The position numbers and the translations under genes were made by a program. A stretch of 40,445 bases of DNA from a bacterium (GTDB lineage: Bacteria; Margulisbacteria; Marinamargulisbacteria; JAHFDA01): contig JAHFDA010000022.1 in assembly GCA_023249225.1 (NCBI GenBank), positions 1-40,445 on the forward strand. The letters are read 5' to 3'. The first letter of the stretch is position 1; each line of letters begins with the position of its first letter. Below, piece by piece: positions 15,899-24,704 of the stretch. The notes beneath the pieces are model-generated. The model made no database searches and was not told the origin of the DNA. It was given only the letters and a program-made list of their open reading frames with translations.

Positions 15899-16216
15899 AT
15901 GCCCTTCGGACTAAAAGATGAAATCGTCGCCAGGATTCATTCTGTTTTTTCGAAATTTCCGGAAATAGAAAAAGCCCTCGTTTATGGATCGCGGGCAAAG
16001 GGGAATTTTAAAAGTGGTTCGGACATTGATCTGACGCTGCTTGGCGCCAACATCGATTTGAAAACGTTAAATCGCATTGAACTGGCCATAGACGAATTAA
16101 TGCTGCCCTGGACTTTTGACATTTCAATTTTCAATCATCTCGATAATCCAGATTTAATCGACCACATCAAGCGGGTGGGGGAGGTGTTTTATGATGCAAA
16201 GCAACTCAAGGCTTAA
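15899..16216 (+). CDS. mntA: MntA-like minimal nucleotidyltransferase antitoxin
   Basis: 105 aa, with the nucleotidyltransferase motif GSRAKGNFKSGSDID: G30-S31, ten residues, then D42 and D44, an exact GSX10DXD. A third acidic residue follows in WTFDISIF. Such proteins neutralise HepT by transferring AMP to its active-site Tyr. The start ATG is 12 bases after the hepT stop. The last 11 bases overlap the 3' end of the convergent amidohydrolase gene. Confidence 0.88.
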   Translation: MPFGLKDEIVARIHSVFSKFPEIEKALVYGSRAKGNFKSGSDIDLTLLGANIDLKTLNRIELAIDELMLPWTFDISIFNHLDNPDLIDHIKRVGEVFYDAKQLKA

Positions 16217-17117
16217 TTTCAATCAATTTTTCCGCATTACGGAAGGCAATTTTTTCAGCCACCGGTAGCGGCAGTTGTCCTAACACGTTCCGATCATAAG
16301 CGACCAGTTCATCCAAATAACCGATCCGGTCAGGCACCCACAAGTCAAAGCCAAGCAAGAAGCGGTCAGGGAACTCAATCAACAGAGCCTTCCACTCGGG
16401 CAAGATGCGTTCGTCATCGTTGCTTAGGGAAAGTTGTTTTTTAGGGTTGTCGCGTAGGATGGGATTGCGGCACGACAGATCAGCGTATAAATTCGGATAC
16501 TTGCGCATGGCCGCAGCCACCAGAGATGCGGGCGCGTCACCGCAGTGAGCCCAGATGATGGTGCTGGAGGGGCTTTGCGCCAGGGCCCGATAAAGTTCAT
16601 CCACATACTCGTGTTCAAAGTGGATGTTTACCGGCACATGATATTTGGCGGCCAGTTGATATATTTTGAGCGCAATCGGGCCATCGGCCGGGTGCCGGGT
16701 TTCGGGTAGTCCTTTTTTAATAAGGGGGGCGTGCCGGAGTGACATTTCTCCAATACCAAACATATGCCCTGTTTTTAACTGGGTCTCAATTTGCGCCAGG
16801 GTGTCTTCAGTGAGCAAGAGTTGATGGGTTTCATGGTCCATCGGGATGTTGACAAACGGAAAGACAAACGCAGGATTGCGGGCTTGTTCCGCCAGAGTCA
16901 ACTGTTCCTGACCAAAAAGAAAAGCGCCCTTGATCCCGGCCCGGCGTTCGGCATCCATCAAATTGGCCTGCGAAGCGCCATCATCGTCTGGAGCCCCGTA
17001 ACCGGAACGATGGCCCATCGGATTCGTCATCCCAGCGCCCATGGGTTTTACATGCGCATGGGCATCAAACAAGGGACCCGTGTAAGACTGGCCAAAGGCT
17101 ATCAGAGGCAGAAGCAT
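16206..17117 (-). CDS. Exported metal-dependent amidohydrolase (amidohydrolase_2 type)
   Basis: A TIM-barrel hydrolase: FDAHAH (HxH metal ligands, residues 20-22), PVNIHFEHE, TIIWAHCGDAP, NLYADLSCRN and RFLLGFDLWVPD, in the order typical of the amidohydrolase-related/COG2159 group. Substrate unknown. From the ATG at 17117 the protein is 303 aa and begins MLLPLIAFGQ, a short hydrophobic export signal. The open frame continues upstream through the repeat and tRNA DNA. Its translation there (KKPQPKRRLF...FTFIFIF) would complete a classical signal peptide, but no ATG, GTG or TTG starts it. The true start is therefore uncertain, and the 5' end may have been altered by the repeat insertion. Confidence 0.78.
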   Translation of the reverse strand: MLLPLIAFGQSYTGPLFDAHAHVKPMGAGMTNPMGHRSGYGAPDDDGASQANLMDAERRAGIKGAFLFGQEQLTLAEQARNPAFVFPFVNIPMDHETHQLLLTEDTLAQIETQLKTGHMFGIGEMSLRHAPLIKKGLPETRHPADGPIALKIYQLAAKYHVPVNIHFEHEYVDELYRALAQSPSSTIIWAHCGDAPASLVAAAMRKYPNLYADLSCRNPILRDNPKKQLSLSNDDERILPEWKALLIEFPDRFLLGFDLWVPDRIGYLDELVAYDRNVLGQLPLPVAEKIAFRNAEKLIEIKP

Positions 17118-17149
17118 GAAGATAAAGATGAAGGTGAAGTGTGAAGGAG

Positions 17150-17170
17150 AAAAAAGCCTGCGCTTGGGCT
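17150..17170 (-). terminator. Weak intrinsic terminator downstream of tRNA-Ala
   Basis: On the minus strand, AGCC and GGCT (17155-17158 with 17167-17170) form a short stem followed by six T residues, a plausible end for the tRNA transcript. The stem is only 4 bp. Confidence 0.35.
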
Positions 17171-17180
17171 GCGGTTTTTT

Positions 17181-17232
17181 TATGGTGGACCTGATCGGGA
17201 TCGAAAGACGCTGCGCTTGGTTCGATCCAAGG
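17181..17232. repeat. tRNA-Ala-derived repeat, right copy
   Basis: 52 bp identical to 15345-15396. It starts with the 25-base tRNA 3'-end segment (tatggtggacctgatcgg and onward) and ends with an inverted T-arm (ggttcgatcc). It lies 16 bases from the genuine tRNA 3' end, so this side carries two tRNA-like ends in tandem. Confidence 0.85.
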
Positions 17233-17248
17233 AAGCTGCAGTTTTCTA

Positions 17249-17324
<76 letters not shown>

Positions 17325-17355
17325 CGTGAACACGGTTACTATAGTATCAAATGCT

Positions 17356-19311
17356 TTATTCATAGCGCAGCGCTTCAATGGGTTTAAGACGAGAGGCTTT
17401 GAGCGCCGGCCACAGACCAAAAACCAGACCCACTGTGGCTGAAAAACCAAAAGCCAACAGCACCGAACTGACCGAAACCAGCACCGTCCAACCGCTCATC
17501 GCCGCCATGGTGCTGCTGGCACCCCAGCCCAGCAAGATTCCGCACGTTCCGCCGCAGATACTGATAACCAGCGATTCCACCAAAAATTGAAACAAGATGT
17601 CCACGCGTTGTGCGCCCAGCGCCTTGCGCAGGCCAATCTCGCGCGTGCGTTCGGTGACCGACACCAGCAAAATATTCATGATGCCGATACCGCCGATCAA
17701 TAGTGAAATTGCGGAGATGCCTGACAATAAAAGAGACATGGTGCGACTGGTCTGGTTCAGTGCCGACTGAATCTCGGCCATGTTGCGGATCTGAAAACTG
17801 TCTTCGTCGCTGCTTGGCAGACGGTGACGGCGCCGGACCAGGTTTTCTAATTCAGCCTGGACTTGCGCCATGAGCGTGGCATCGGCAACTTCGACATCGA
17901 TGCTGTCAACATAGGTCTTTCCAAGCAGGCGGTACATGGCGGTGCTGATCGGGATCAGGATGACATCATCCTGGTCACGCCAGGTACTGGCACCTTTTTC
18001 GGGCAGTACACCAATCACCTGAAAACTGACCTTGTTAATTTTGATCAGTTCACCCATGGGGTTGTGGTCGTTAAACAGTTCGCGTACCACGCTCACCCCC
18101 AAAACGGCCACGCGCGCGCGCGACTGTACTTCGGCTTCGGTAAAAAATCGGCCAAAGCGCGGAACCGAAGCACGCATGGGTGCAAAGGCAGTGCCCACGC
18201 CCTGGACACTGGTGTTCCAGTTTTTATTTCCGTAAATGGCCTGACCCCGGCCCGAAACACTGGGCGCGGCGCGGCGCACGCCGGGCACTTGGGTGGCGAT
18301 GGCCTGGGCATCGTCGATGGTAAAACGGGTGACCGAGCCAGCTTCTAAGGCCACGCCCATCGTACGTTGCGAACCGGGACGCAGCACCAAAAGGTTAGAA
18401 CCCATCGAAGCCAGCTGCTGCTCGATAGACTTTTTTGCGCCGCTGCCCAAAGCCAGCATGGCAATGACGGCCGCAACACCAATGAGCACCCCAAGCATCG
18501 ACAGACCACTGCGCACCTTGTTGGCCAGCAGGGCCTTGGCAGCCTGTGCGGTGTAGGCCAGGGCCATTTTAAATGCAGAACGCGCTTGCGGTGTCTGACG
18601 CTGCGATGGCGCTTTTGCAGCGCTGCGTGGAAGCACAGACGAAGCCCTTGTTTCGTCACGTTCAATCTTTCCGTCACGCATGTGAATGATGCGCCGGGCA
18701 TAGTGCGCAATTTCAGATTCATGCGTTACCAGCACCACGGTCATGCCTTCGGCATTCAGGGCGCTGAACAGACCCATAATTTCTTTTTCGCTGGCCGAAT
18801 CTAAATTGCCGGTGGGTTCGTCTGCCAGAATCAAAAGCGGATGGTTGACCAGGGCACGGGCAATGGCCACCCGCTGTTGTTGTCCGCCCGAAAGTTGATT
18901 GGGTTTGTGTCCGGCCCGATTCGTGAGGCCCACCTGTGCCAACAGTTGCTCGGGCCAGTCTGCTGCTTCGTGGCTGGGGTGATAGAGCAGCGGCAGGCCC
19001 ACATTGGCCCGGGCGCTGGTGCGTGGCAGCAGGTTAAATTGCTGAAACACAAAACCAATGCTGCGGCTGCGCAAGAGGGCCAAGGCTTCTTCTGACAAGC
19101 GGTCAATGTGTTGCCCGTGTAGGTTGTACTGGCCTCTATTGGGTGTATCTAGCAAACCAATCACATGCATCAGTGTCGATTTGCCCGACCCCGAAGGCCC
19201 CATGATGGCCACAAACTCGCCAGCGGCGATATGCAGCGATACGCCGTTTAAGGCATGCACATCCACATCGCCCATGCGATAGGTTTTGCGGATGTCTTTA
19301 AGTTCAATCAT
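17356..19311 (-). CDS. macB: MacB-type ABC transporter, fused ATPase and permease
   Basis: 651 aa, the normal MacB length. Residues 1-225 are the nucleotide-binding domain: Walker A GPSGSGKS (38-45), Q-loop FVFQQFNLL, signature LSGGQQQR (140-147) and Walker [14 protein letters not shown]. One transmembrane helix follows near 265-290 ([19 protein letters not shown]), then a periplasmic core (about 295-515), and three C-terminal FtsX helices with the [14 protein letters not shown] coupling motif. MacB works by mechanotransmission, driving substrate from the periplasm through TolC with MacA; substrates include macrolides, peptides and toxins. It starts eight bases after macA and is the last gene of the operon. 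Confidence 0.92.
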   Translation of the reverse strand: MIELKDIRKTYRMGDVDVHALNGVSLHIAAGEFVAIMGPSGSGKSTLMHVIGLLDTPNRGQYNLHGQHIDRLSEEALALLRSRSIGFVFQQFNLLPRTSARANVGLPLLYHPSHEAADWPEQLLAQVGLTNRAGHKPNQLSGGQQQRVAIARALVNHPLLILADEPTGNLDSASEKEIMGLFSALNAEGMTVVLVTHESEIAHYARRIIHMRDGKIERDETRASSVLPRSAAKAPSQRQTPQARSAFKMALAYTAQAAKALLANKVRSGLSMLGVLIGVAAVIAMLALGSGAKKSIEQQLASMGSNLLVLRPGSQRTMGVALEAGSVTRFTIDDAQAIATQVPGVRRAAPSVSGRGQAIYGNKNWNTSVQGVGTAFAPMRASVPRFGRFFTEAEVQSRARVAVLGVSVVRELFNDHNPMGELIKINKVSFQVIGVLPEKGASTWRDQDDVILIPISTAMYRLLGKTYVDSIDVEVADATLMAQVQAELENLVRRRHRLPSSDEDSFQIRNMAEIQSALNQTSRTMSLLLSGISAISLLIGGIGIMNILLVSVTERTREIGLRKALGAQRVDILFQFLVESLVISICGGTCGILLGWGASSTMAAMSGWTVLVSVSSVLLAFGFSATVGLVFGLWPALKASRLKPIEALRYE

Positions 19312-19319
19312 GACTGCGC

Positions 19320-20267
19320 TTAACGGTTACGGCGGCGTTGGGGTATCAGGGGATTGCCGCCGCCCGGGCGTGAGGAATCAAAGTCAAACTTAGGGGTTAA
19401 TACCGTGTCATTTTCGGCCAACCCGGACAACACTTCAATGTACTGACCATCATCGAGACCGGTCTGGATGGATTGCCAACGCGCCTTGGCTCCATCGGCA
19501 AGCAAGACACCGTTGCGATTTTTGCGCTGCTGTAAGACCGTCAGGGGCAAACGCAATACAGCCGGGTGTTCGGCAATCACAAAACGCACATTCGTGCTCA
19601 TGCCGCTGCGCATGAAGGCCGGAATTTCCTTGGGCAAGATATCAATCTGGTAGATGGTCACGTTATTGATGGTTTCGGCCTCGTAGGCGATATGCGCCAC
19701 CGTTCCGGCAATGACATTCTGTGGAAAAGCGTCCAGGACAATTTCGGCTTTTTGACCAAGGGTAATTTTTCCGAGATCGGTTTCATCGACCTGGGCTTTG
19801 ACGATTAAACGGTTTGACATCACAAAGGCCGCGTCCTGGGCGGTCAGGGTTTGGCCGGGTTCAACGTTGCGGGCAATCAAAAGGCCAGCAATGGGAGCAA
19901 TGATCGAAGATGGTTTATACAGGTTTTCCCAGTAGGCCAGGTTGGCTGCGCCCTTGCTGCGGGCAGCGTCAATAAGGGCCGCTCTTTCGGTGGAACTCAT
20001 CCAGGCCAGAATTTGGCCTTTTTTAACGTGGTCGCCTTCGTGCACCAGGACATCTTCGATGCGTCCGGCAATGGGTGGCTTAATTTCGAGGCGGTTTTCA
20101 GGTTTCACAAGGCCGGTTGAAAGCACGCTGGCGCGAATGTTTCCGCGAGTGACGCTGTGACGATCGTATTCGGACTGGTCTTTTTTACTGGCCAGATGCA
20201 CAAAAACCACGGCGCAGATGCCGCTTAATAATGCCAGCAGCCCGAAGGCAATCATCCACTTTTTCAT
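19320..20267 (-). CDS. macA: MacA-like periplasmic adaptor (HlyD/RND membrane-fusion family)
   Basis: 315 aa. An N-terminal membrane anchor (MKKWMIAFGLLALLSGICAVVFV), a lipoyl/barrel-sandwich half-motif IKPPIAGRIEDVLVHEGDHVKKGQ, the second half IIAPIAGLLIARNVEPGQTL, then beta-barrel and membrane-proximal domains. Between the two lipoyl halves only about 35 residues are present, whereas MacA of E. coli carries a long alpha-helical hairpin there that reaches TolC. The hairpin is nearly absent, so docking to TolC must differ. The start ATG overlaps the upstream tolC-like stop (ATGA). Named by its operon with macB. Confidence 0.85.
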   Translation of the reverse strand: MKKWMIAFGLLALLSGICAVVFVHLASKKDQSEYDRHSVTRGNIRASVLSTGLVKPENRLEIKPPIAGRIEDVLVHEGDHVKKGQILAWMSSTERAALIDAARSKGAANLAYWENLYKPSSIIAPIAGLLIARNVEPGQTLTAQDAAFVMSNRLIVKAQVDETDLGKITLGQKAEIVLDAFPQNVIAGTVAHIAYEAETINNVTIYQIDILPKEIPAFMRSGMSTNVRFVIAEHPAVLRLPLTVLQQRKNRNGVLLADGAKARWQSIQTGLDDGQYIEVLSGLAENDTVLTPKFDFDSSRPGGGNPLIPQRRRNR

Positions 20268-21514
20268 TGCAATACTCCCAATCCTTGAATTTGCTCCCAG
20301 GCGGCTGCGGCCAAGGCGGCGTCACGCTGCCGGGTGAGCATGGTTTTCTGCTGTTGGATCAGGTCATTTTCTATGACATCCCAGTTTTCAAACGAAAGCA
20401 GGCCGGTGGTGTACTGGCTGCTGGCAATTTCTGATCGGGTTTCGGCAGCTGCTAAAAAAGCCTGCTGCACGGCTACGGTTTCGGCAGCGTTCTGAAAAGC
20501 GACAAATTGATCCTCTAGTTTATAGACCAGAGTATGTAACAGATGAGTCAGTTCAAAACGGGCTTCATCTACCGCAGCCTGGGCTTCGGTTTGACCGAGT
20601 TCATTGCGCGGATCGAAATAAACCGGCAACGAAAAACTGATGGCGGCAGACCAATTGGGGTTCGCCAGCGACAGGTCACTGCCGCTACGGCTGACAGAAC
20701 TTTTGGCGCTGATTCCGGGCTGATAAGCGTGTTGGGCCAGGATGAGATCGGCCTGTGCTGTTTTGATTTGATTTAAAGCCGCATGAAAATCTGGCAGATG
20801 CACGGCAAGCATTTCGTAGCTGGGTGTGGCGGGGGGTAGTTTTATTTCCAGGCTGCCGGTGACAAAATACTCTGTTAAAGGCGCTCCGCCCAGGGCGACT
20901 GACAGATGCCTGCGCGCGACAGCCAGCGCCCGATAGGTCTGCAAGACATCGATATTGGCTTGCTGCTGCGCAGCCTGATTGCGCAGCAAGGACCCCTTGT
21001 GTTCGCGTCCGGCTTCGTAGCGCAGTGCCACCAGTTCTAGATTGGCGTTTCTGCGCAGCGCAATTTTTTGAGTCAGATCAATGGCATCCTGCTGATAAAG
21101 CATTTCGATAAAGGCTTTGTGCAGTTCAAGACTTAAGTTGGTTTTAAGCGTTTGGGCGGCATTTTGCTCATCGTCCAAATCTGCGCCAGCCTGATCGACC
21201 TGCGCCTGATCACTGTCGGTGCTGAATAATTTTTTTTGCAAGGCAGCGCTTAGGCTGTTACTGCCACCATTGGCGCTGGTACCGGTACCGCTTTGGGTAT
21301 AACTGGCATCGAGCGATAGGGTCGGAAAGTAATAATTGTAGCTATCTTGCGCCCTGGCCTGGGCTTGTTGCAGGCGCGCCAGTTCGGCTTGCAGCTGGGG
21401 ATGCTGGTTTTGGGCTCTGGCCACGCAGTCATCCCAGGTTAACACCAGTGTTTCAGCCCAAACGGGGCTGGCGATCAGTTGCAGACACAAGAGTATTTTG
21501 CAGATCCGGAACAT
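20264..21514 (-). CDS. TolC-like outer-membrane efflux channel protein
   Basis: 416 aa. A signal peptide (MFRICKILLCLQLIASPVWA, cleavage near residue 20) is followed by two outer-membrane efflux repeats. Each has a long coiled-coil helix pair (ARLQQAQARAQDSYNYYFPTL; AQAAVDEARFELTHLLHTLVYKL) and beta-strand segments. ALRYEAGREHKGSLLR is the usual turn of the first repeat, and SQYTTGLLSFENWDV that of the second. It forms the outer-membrane tunnel for the MacAB pump. First gene of the tolC-macA-macB operon; the 4-base overlap with macA indicates translational coupling. Confidence 0.9.
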   Translation of the reverse strand: MFRICKILLCLQLIASPVWAETLVLTWDDCVARAQNQHPQLQAELARLQQAQARAQDSYNYYFPTLSLDASYTQSGTGTSANGGSNSLSAALQKKLFSTDSDQAQVDQAGADLDDEQNAAQTLKTNLSLELHKAFIEMLYQQDAIDLTQKIALRRNANLELVALRYEAGREHKGSLLRNQAAQQQANIDVLQTYRALAVARRHLSVALGGAPLTEYFVTGSLEIKLPPATPSYEMLAVHLPDFHAALNQIKTAQADLILAQHAYQPGISAKSSVSRSGSDLSLANPNWSAAISFSLPVYFDPRNELGQTEAQAAVDEARFELTHLLHTLVYKLEDQFVAFQNAAETVAVQQAFLAAAETRSEIASSQYTTGLLSFENWDVIENDLIQQQKTMLTRQRDAALAAAAWEQIQGLGVLQ

Positions 21515-21539
21515 GGAATGCTTTCTTATAGTAGACCTT

Positions 21540-22547
21540 TTACAGCGTTAATAAGTTTAAGGCGTCAAAAAATTCAGTTGTACTCGGATAAGGCGCATCA
21601 AACGCATCTACGTTGGCTTTTTTGCGCGCAATGATTTCTTCGACCGTTCGGCCCAAAAATCCGCTTGGACGCAGCATGAAAAACGGTATTGGATAGCTGC
21701 CCATTTCCACATGATGGATGCCTTCGGTCATCGTGTGGCGCAAGGCATCCACACAGCATATGGCGTCCGCACCTTTAGGCACGTGGATGTAAACGCCCAA
21801 GCGTGAAGCGGCCGGAATGGCAAAACCCGGATGACGGTTTTGAGTACCCACCGGCAGCACGCCGATGTGCCCAGGTTCTATCGGCTCTCCAAAATATTCA
21901 TGCGCCCAACCCGTATAGCCCGTGGGGGTATACAACATCAGGCCATCGCAAAGGGGTAGTTTGAGCATGGCTCCAAACTGCGGATGCGCCGCTTCCATAT
22001 ATAACACGATGTTCAGGCTGCGGCGCTGGCTGCGAAAAAAAATTTCGTTGATGGCGGTCAGCGGATGACGCATTGGATACGCATCACCCAGTGAAAAAAT
22101 CGTGTTGTTCCAGATGTCGATGCTACGCTGCTTCAGTCCGGTGACCATGGCAATGCGGGCCAGCGGGACCAGATCGTAGTTGCCGTTCAGAATTTTTTGC
22201 AGGGTGACTTCCAAATCCGTCAGCGCCATTTCCGAAATAGCGCCCACGTGGCCGGTGTTAAATCCAACGTAAGCCGCCAGTTCCGTCTGTACATGGCGAT
22301 GCAAGCCCAATACGCCGCCGTCACCGCTTAAGGCGATGTTAAAACGGCTGCCGGGGGAGTTTTCAAGTAAGGTGGTTCCGTTGTTTGCCAAAAGTTTCCG
22401 AATGCGATTCACCGGATCATTTAGATCCGGGCGTTTGGTCAGGCCGGGGTAGAACAAACCCACGCTACCCCCGAGTGCCGAGCTGATCTTTTGGCGGATG
22501 AGGGTTTCTGGCGGGGCGGCGAGGTGTTTATGGTTTTGTGTAGGCAT
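21540..22547 (-). CDS. Divergent NAD kinase-family (NAD/diacylglycerol kinase-like) protein
   Basis: 335 aa from the ATG at 22547 (MPTQNHKHL); the open frame extends into the upstream gene. Several ordered motifs match NAD kinase: FNIALSGDGGVLGLHR (69-84) for the GGDG block, FNTGHVGAIS (96-105) for G-x-N-x-G-x-LGF, TAINEIFFRS (164-173) for the ALNE/D strand, and CDGLMLYTPTGYTGWA (200-215) for the DG-x-x-x-STPTGSTA substrate loop. Differences: the first Gly of GGDG is Ser, and STPTGSTA is YTPTGYTG, so specificity may have changed. NAD kinase makes NADP from NAD and ATP or polyphosphate. Other NAD genes lie at 32114 and 38210-40445. Confidence 0.72.
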   Translation of the reverse strand: MPTQNHKHLAAPPETLIRQKISSALGGSVGLFYPGLTKRPDLNDPVNRIRKLLANNGTTLLENSPGSRFNIALSGDGGVLGLHRHVQTELAAYVGFNTGHVGAISEMALTDLEVTLQKILNGNYDLVPLARIAMVTGLKQRSIDIWNNTIFSLGDAYPMRHPLTAINEIFFRSQRRSLNIVLYMEAAHPQFGAMLKLPLCDGLMLYTPTGYTGWAHEYFGEPIEPGHIGVLPVGTQNRHPGFAIPAASRLGVYIHVPKGADAICCVDALRHTMTEGIHHVEMGSYPIPFFMLRPSGFLGRTVEEIIARKKANVDAFDAPYPSTTEFFDALNLLTL

Positions 22548-22602
22548 GGATGTATAACCGCAAAAGTATGTCGTAGGGTCGGGGGAAAGGTTGCGGGCGA
22601 TT

Positions 22603-23904
22603 TTACGTTTCCTTAAACCCATCCGATAACCACTGAAACAGTGGACGTACCCGAATTTGGTGCGGGCCCAGCACAAAATCGTCGTATTCAGCTTCGGTGA
22701 GAATCCACCCCTGTTTTAAACGGAGTTCCGTCATGGCTTGCGTAAGCGCCTTGAGCTCTCGCTCCCGAACGGACGGATCCTTGAGGGATGTGCAGACTTG
22801 CATGGGAATCAGGCGCTTTTTGAAATCCACCACAATAAAATCGAGTTCCAACCGTTGACGTGTCAAATAGTAATAGACCGGCAGGCCCCACTGTTTGAGC
22901 GCCAAAAACGCCACGTTTTCCAGTAAATATCCCCTTTGGTCGCTGGTTGAAAATCCGACTGCCCGCAGCAAGGCGGGGCAAATGCCGTATATCTTTTTGG
23001 GATTAATGGTCTGTTGCTTGAGCGATGAAGAATAGTGGTTGATCACAAAAAGCACATAAGCGTTTTCCAAATAGCCGACATACTTGGTGACCGTATTGAC
23101 GCTGCCCAAATGAAAATACTGTTTGAGCTTGTTAAAAGACAAAGGCCGCCCGATGTGGCTTAGCAGGTAAAGCGCCAGTTCGCGGAACGTTTTCATATTG
23201 TCAATTTGAAAACGCTGGGCAATATCCCGGTACAAAACGTCCTCGTAAACGCCGGTCAGAAGATCGGGATCTTGAGACAGCAAATAACCCGGCATGCCGC
23301 CCTCATTAAAGTAACCGTTAAAGTAGCGCAGCAACTTGCCGCGCTGGGCAGTCACCAGCGGATCCAAATGCGGATCCCTGGGATGTTTCAAGGCCATATA
23401 TTCCGCAAACGAAAACGGATACAACACCACGTCCACATGCCGCCCCGTCAGTTTGCTGCCCAGCTCATGGCTAAGCATGCGGGCGTTGGAACCGGTGACC
23501 ACCAGGGCATAGCCATCATCATGCAGGCGCCGCACAAACATTTCCCATCCGGGCACATTTTGAATTTCATCAAACAGGGCCGTGCGCAGGTCGCCGTACA
23601 GCTCGATTAAAATTTCCAGCAGCAGGTTAAAGTCATGCGCGGTAAATTCGGCCAAACGCTCATCTTCGAAACTGAAATAATGCACCTTGTCCCAGCCCAG
23701 GGTCAGGGCATACTGGCGCAGCAGCGTTGATTTGCCGCAACGCCGGATGCCGGTCACCACCACCACCTGGCCGGTTTTAACTTTTTGAACAACCTTGTCT
23801 AACAGTTGTCTGCGCACACCTTGAGATTGCGAGACTACTCTGGTTCTTTGTTCCAGTACCAGGCTCTTGAGGGCCTGGCGGGTGATTCTGTTATGCTCAT
23901 TCAT
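22603..23904 (-). CDS. AAA family ATPase with DUF4143 domain, second intact copy
   Basis: 433 aa. P-loop GIRRCGKST (52-60), Walker B TALFDEIQ (D112/E113), sensor VVTGSNARML, then a winged-helix-like FNKLKQYFHLGSVNTVTKYVGYL and a C-terminal DUF4143 region with a nuclease-like RLELDFIVVD motif. It is only distantly similar to the copy at 9995 and belongs to another subgroup, GIRRCGKST versus GARQVGKTH. ATG at 23904 directly abuts a palindrome (23905-23934) that probably controls it. The stop is 55 bases upstream of the NAD kinase-like ATG, so the two may be co-transcribed. Biological role of the family unsettled. Confidence 0.88.
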   Translation of the reverse strand: MNEHNRITRQALKSLVLEQRTRVVSQSQGVRRQLLDKVVQKVKTGQVVVVTGIRRCGKSTLLRQYALTLGWDKVHYFSFEDERLAEFTAHDFNLLLEILIELYGDLRTALFDEIQNVPGWEMFVRRLHDDGYALVVTGSNARMLSHELGSKLTGRHVDVVLYPFSFAEYMALKHPRDPHLDPLVTAQRGKLLRYFNGYFNEGGMPGYLLSQDPDLLTGVYEDVLYRDIAQRFQIDNMKTFRELALYLLSHIGRPLSFNKLKQYFHLGSVNTVTKYVGYLENAYVLFVINHYSSSLKQQTINPKKIYGICPALLRAVGFSTSDQRGYLLENVAFLALKQWGLPVYYYLTRQRLELDFIVVDFKKRLIPMQVCTSLKDPSVRERELKALTQAMTELRLKQGWILTEAEYDDFVLGPHQIRVRPLFQWLSDGFKET

Positions 23905-23934
23905 AGTGAAATACTAATACATGTAGTTTTCACT
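23905..23934. promoter_or_regulatory. Operator-like palindrome abutting the AAA/DUF4143 start
   Basis: agtgaaa and tttcact form perfect outer arms and acta/tagt continue the symmetry inward, giving about 11 paired bases per arm around a short centre. It ends at the base preceding the start codon, so a bound protein would block expression. Its sequence is unrelated to the 24-bp repeats at 11403. Confidence 0.6.
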
Positions 23935-23997
23935 GTAAATGAAAACTTTAAACATGGGTTATTGGCCTGACAGCATGTACTCTTCAGGAAGAACCGC

Positions 23998-24210
23998 CTT
24001 GCAACAGCTTCCGGGTAAAGATGCCGGCACCGACATCCACTCAGCCCTACCGTTGTTTGTAATCCCAGTGGCAGGGCCACTGGGAGCTGGACAGAGGGCA
24101 TTCCACTTCTAAGCCAGGCAAGGCCTGGAGGCTTCAGAACACGCAAGCCCCTGGCCTGCATGCTTAGAAAAAAAAGCGCACGTGTCCAGCTCGCATGCGG
24201 CCCCTGCCGC
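23998..24210. ncRNA. Structured non-coding region, possible RNA
   Basis: This stretch has no credible gene but dense base-pairing potential. cccagtggc/gccactggg (24064-24084) is a perfect 9-bp hairpin with a 3-base loop. aagccaggc... pairs with ...gcctgg(a)ggctt (24111-24134). gcggc/gccgc lies at 24197-24210. gagctggaca (24084-24093) pairs perfectly with tgtccagctc (24183-24192), which would enclose the second hairpin in a larger fold. Composition is GC-rich next to AT-rich DNA. It could be a small RNA on either strand or an eroded repeat element. It matches none of tmRNA, RNase P or SRP RNA by eye. Confidence 0.4.
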
Positions 24211-24270
24211 TGTGCCTGGTATGTGGCAAAGCTAGATAGTTCCTAAACGGACTATATACAAGCCCTTTAA

Positions 24271-24531
24271 CTAATCGTCATCGTTATCAGGGAAAACCCA
24301 ATAGTTTTCTGGATCTCCCGGATACAAATCTGGCCGATTGACCCAATCCTCTGCAGAAGCTGGCAGAGGACCATAGGTTTTTGGGGCAGGCTTTATCATG
24401 GTTTTTTCTGTGTTGGGGTTACATATTTCCTCAAACCACTCCTCATCAAACACACCCCATTGCAAACACTCGGCAGACAACGCAATCTCTTTATCTCGTT
24501 CGGCCACCAATTTTTTATACATATTTACCAT
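24271..24531 (-). CDS. Small acidic hypothetical protein (86 aa)
   Basis: No family recognised. Starts MVNMYKKLVAERDKEIA at the ATG 24531, with AGGAG ten bases upstream; a TTG at 24537 is also possible. The N-terminal third is a charged helix. The rest is Trp-, Pro- and Glu-rich with no regular pattern, and the C-terminus is DPENYWVFPDNDDD. It stands alone between the structured region and the AT-rich segment upstream of the histidine kinase. Translation is likely given the clear ribosome site. Confidence 0.55.
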   Translation of the reverse strand: MVNMYKKLVAERDKEIALSAECLQWGVFDEEWFEEICNPNTEKTMIKPAPKTYGPLPASAEDWVNRPDLYPGDPENYWVFPDNDDD

Positions 24532-24704
24532 GTTCAATCAGCTCCTTTTTATGATCTAAACAGACGGCTTGCAAACAAGATGCCACAGTAAAGTTAACCT
24601 TTGGGTTAACCCACGTCTGGAGTTTGGAAACGGCAGAGCAATAAAGCCCACAACATCTAAAATATCAAAAATACTAACTATTAAATAAAATCGATGAATT
24701 AACA

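Noticed and set aside
23901-24161. 86-codon minus-strand frame across the structured intergenic region
   Set aside because: Cys/Arg/Pro-rich, no ribosome site, and it crosses hairpins; better read as non-coding.
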